17,929 bases of DNA, taken from NCBI GenBank assembly GCA_023415655.1, contig JAEZKD010000097.1, forward strand, positions 1 through 17,929. Direction: 5' to 3'. Position 1 is the first letter of the stretch; each line of letters opens with the position of its first letter. Below the pieces are notes generated by a model. That model saw only the letters and a list, made by a program, of their open reading frames with translations, did not search any database and had not been told where the DNA came from. The stretch is from Bacillota bacterium. GTDB taxonomy: Bacteria > Bacillota > Clostridia > Lachnospirales > Lachnospiraceae. Below, in pieces: positions 16,234 to 17,929 of the stretch. The position numbers and the translations under genes are program-made.

Positions 16234-16263
16234 TTGCTACGAATCGTGCAAAAATTGCTTACG
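16234..16263 (-). promoter_or_regulatory. Putative AraC-family operator of GH43, inside the end of the permease gene
   Basis: TTGCTA at 16234 and TTGCTT at 16255 on the plus strand form a 21-bp direct repeat (AAGCAA-N15-TAGCAA on the minus strand) with the same GTGCAAA core as the GH8 operator; 22 of 30 bases match. It covers the last eight sense codons and stop of the DppC-like permease gene, so the same bases encode RKQFLHDS and carry the operator. Confidence 0.58.
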
Positions 16264-17109
16264 AAGATAATTACCTATGTTGGTCACACAAAGCAATGTT
16301 ACTATAAGAAAGACACCAGGAATCAGAATAATCCACCATGCTCTAGATAGCATAGCTTTTTCTGAAAGACTGAGCATACTGCCCCAGGAGATAATCTCCA
16401 GTGGTAAACCAATTCCCATAAAGCTCAGTGTGGATTCAAAGATAATCGCACTACGAATGCTCATCACGATCATAAACATAATAGACGAGATGAAATTGGG
16501 CATCAGGTGCCTTCTTAAGATGTGGAAAAATCCCGCACCCATACAGCGTGCAGCAACAAGGTATTCGCTGTTTTTCATCTGTCTCACTTCGGTACGTATA
16601 AGTTTACTCATACTCGTCCATCCCGTGATACCAATGACAAATGAAATGGTAAAAATATTCGCTTTTCCAAAGGTCGCCTGAAGAAAAATAACCAGAAGCA
16701 AACTCGGGATGCTTATAAAAATCTCTACCAACCTCATAAATAAACGATCCAACCATTGGGGAGAAAGTCCACTTAACGAACCGAAAAGAATAGCGATAGC
16801 CGTAGAGATAAGCGTTGCAAAAAAACCAATGAACAAAGAAATTCTCCCCCCATGCCAGATCATTGAGAAAATGTCCCGTCCCATAGTATCAGTTCCAAAC
16901 CAAAATTCTGAGTTAGGAGCTGCATTTGCATGATAAAGATCCATATAGCTTGGATTTTTTTGAAGAAACAAATCACAGCACAAGCTTCCCAATACAATCA
17001 CTGCAAGAATTGTAATGGAAATCATCGGTTTCCCTTCATACCATTTCTGTTTTTTTAATATTGTAGCAGGAACGAAACGGATACCTACCTGAACAAATTG
17101 ATCCTCCAA
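16237..17109 (-). CDS. dppC: Dpp/Opp-type ABC transporter permease (DppC-like)
   Basis: Inner-membrane permease of 290 residues with about six membrane segments; the N-terminal segment is at about 29-48, as in DppC/OppC proteins. The family's FGTDTMGRDIFSMIW stretch is at about 71-85. The EAA loop for the ATPase is at about 182-205 (EYLVAARCMGAG...LMPN). The start is a TTG at 17109 directly after the stop of the preceding permease gene (TAA-TTG), with GGAGG 8 nt upstream, so the two are translationally linked. The family imports peptides, nickel or, in some bacteria, oligosaccharides. Binding protein and ATPases are not in the window, so the substrate is open. Its last codons overlap the GH43 operator, and no terminator follows. 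Confidence 0.9.
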   Translation of the reverse strand: MEDQFVQVGIRFVPATILKKQKWYEGKPMISITILAVIVLGSLCCDLFLQKNPSYMDLYHANAAPNSEFWFGTDTMGRDIFSMIWHGGRISLFIGFFATLISTAIAILFGSLSGLSPQWLDRLFMRLVEIFISIPSLLLVIFLQATFGKANIFTISFVIGITGWTSMSKLIRTEVRQMKNSEYLVAARCMGAGFFHILRRHLMPNFISSIMFMIVMSIRSAIIFESTLSFMGIGLPLEIISWGSMLSLSEKAMLSRAWWIILIPGVFLIVTLLCVTNIGNYLRKQFLHDS

Positions 17110-17929
17110 TTATATCACCTCCGATCTATCAATGATCACATTTTCTTTCATTCGTGGGTCGATACGTTCATTTATGATCTGTGCAATAATGTTACTAAGA
17201 ATCACCAACGTACCAGAGAAGATACAAAGAATCATCAGCAAATTGTAATCATGATAACGTGCGCTTTCGTAGGACAAAGCTCCGATCCCTGGATAGGAAA
17301 ATACCGTTTCAATAATATAAGTTCCCCCTAAAATATGAGGTACTGAAATTGCCATAATACTTAGATAAGAGGGAATGATATTACGCAAACAATGCTTGAA
17401 CAGGATACTTTTTTTATTTAAACCTTTGGACTTGGCAAGGAGTACATACTCGCACCGTACTTCCTCAAGCAGCTTGTTGCGGATCATGTAGGCGTAATAC
17501 CATAAATGATTAATCACAACCACAGACATCGGCAGGATTAGATGCACGACTCTATCAAGAATATCTTGACTATTCCCAACAGAATAGGCACCGCTTGATG
17601 GAAGCCACCGCAAATTCACCGAAAAAACAAGGATTAATAGGATTGATAACCAGAATTCTGGAATACAACTTGTAATGGTTCCAACCTTACAAATAATCTG
17701 ATCCAACCATTTCTCCTCATACCAAGCGCAGAGCACACCAAGTCCCAGTGCTAGAAAGAAAATTAGTATAAACCCTATCCCACCAAGTATCAGCGTATTA
17801 GACAAACGACCACCGATAACCTCCATCACGCCTGTTTTGTACTTGTAGGAAATACCGAAGTTACCTTCCAACGCATTCTCAAACCATCGGATATATTGGA
17901 CATGGATGGGATCGTTGAGCCCAAGTTTT
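17110..17929 (-). CDS. dppB: Dpp/Opp-type ABC transporter permease (DppB-like), 5' end cut by window edge
   Basis: The frame stays open from the stop at 17110 to the right edge (272 residues visible). The upstream residues, LGLNDPIHVQYIRWFENALEG, are the usual DppB/OppB sequence before the second membrane segment. A TTG at 17871 could start a shorter protein but is not the real start; about 40 N-terminal residues lie outside. Visible features are membrane segments, the EAA loop (CEYVLLAKSKGLNKKSILF) and the FSYPGIG motif typical of the family. It forms a heterodimer with the DppC-like permease encoded immediately downstream (stop and start adjacent). The substrate is unknown. Confidence 0.9.
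   Translation of the reverse strand, partial: KLGLNDPIHVQYIRWFENALEGNFGISYKYKTGVMEVIGGRLSNTLILGGIGFILIFFLALGLGVLCAWYEEKWLDQIICKVGTITSCIPEFWLSILLILVFSVNLRWLPSSGAYSVGNSQDILDRVVHLILPMSVVVINHLWYYAYMIRNKLLEEVRCEYVLLAKSKGLNKKSILFKHCLRNIIPSYLSIMAISVPHILGGTYIIETVFSYPGIGALSYESARYHDYNLLMILCIFSGTLVILSNIIAQIINERIDPRMKENVIIDRSEVI

Noticed and set aside
16277..16681. 134-codon plus-strand frame opposite the DppC-like gene
   Set aside because: It is fully antisense to a strongly supported permease, with no ribosome site or recognisable domain.
17110..17871. DppB-like gene as a complete gene starting with TTG at 17871
   Set aside because: The frame stays open to the window edge and the residues upstream match the family, so the gene is cut, not complete.

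Overview
The window is AT-rich DNA with strong AGGAGG-type ribosome sites, several TTG starts and short gene spacings. It encodes Lpl/Ytc-type sugar ABC transport genes, a YesM/YesN two-component pair and xylan-type glycosidases. This points to a plant-fibre-degrading Clostridia, most likely a motile Lachnospiraceae of the Lachnoclostridium phytofermentans type; the placement is an inference from gene content and style. No RNA genes, insertion sequences, phage genes or CRISPR arrays were seen.

Layout. On the minus strand, read right to left from about 13490 down to 1, a probable long operon encodes: GH8 reducing-end xylose-releasing exo-oligoxylanase, YesM-type histidine kinase, YesN-type response regulator, solute-binding lipoprotein, two ABC permeases, a methyl-accepting chemotaxis protein, GH39 beta-xylosidase, and a type B carboxylesterase cut by the left edge. 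Divergent from GH8 on the plus strand is an AraC-family regulator (13718-14602), which converges on a GH43 + CBM6-like enzyme (14676-16091, minus); an 18-19 bp hairpin lies between them. Right of GH43 are two Dpp/Opp-type permease genes on the minus strand (16237-17929), the second cut by the right edge.

How it fits together. None of the four enzymes has a signal peptide, so they should act in the cytoplasm on imported xylo-oligosaccharides. GH8 would trim the reducing end, GH39 the non-reducing end, GH43 would remove arabinose or xylose, and the esterase would remove ester groups. The lipoprotein and two permeases import the oligosaccharides using an ATPase encoded elsewhere. The kinase, response regulator and chemoreceptor, each with a large predicted extracytoplasmic domain, would couple sensing to expression and swimming.

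Most notable observation. The promoters of the GH8 operon and of GH43 carry the same composite module: a 21-bp-period direct repeat (WAGCAA-N15-TAGCAA with an internal TTTGCAC), then exactly 28 bp, then an extended -10 (TGRTATAAT) without a recognisable -35. The two operator copies match at 22 of 30 positions without gaps. This looks like the activator site of an AraC-family protein, probably the AraC gene between the two targets. A further partial copy overlaps that gene's own -10/start region. One of the two operators lies inside the 3' end of the neighbouring permease gene. Several start codons were moved from the longest open frame to the one with a ribosome-binding site; this is stated per gene.
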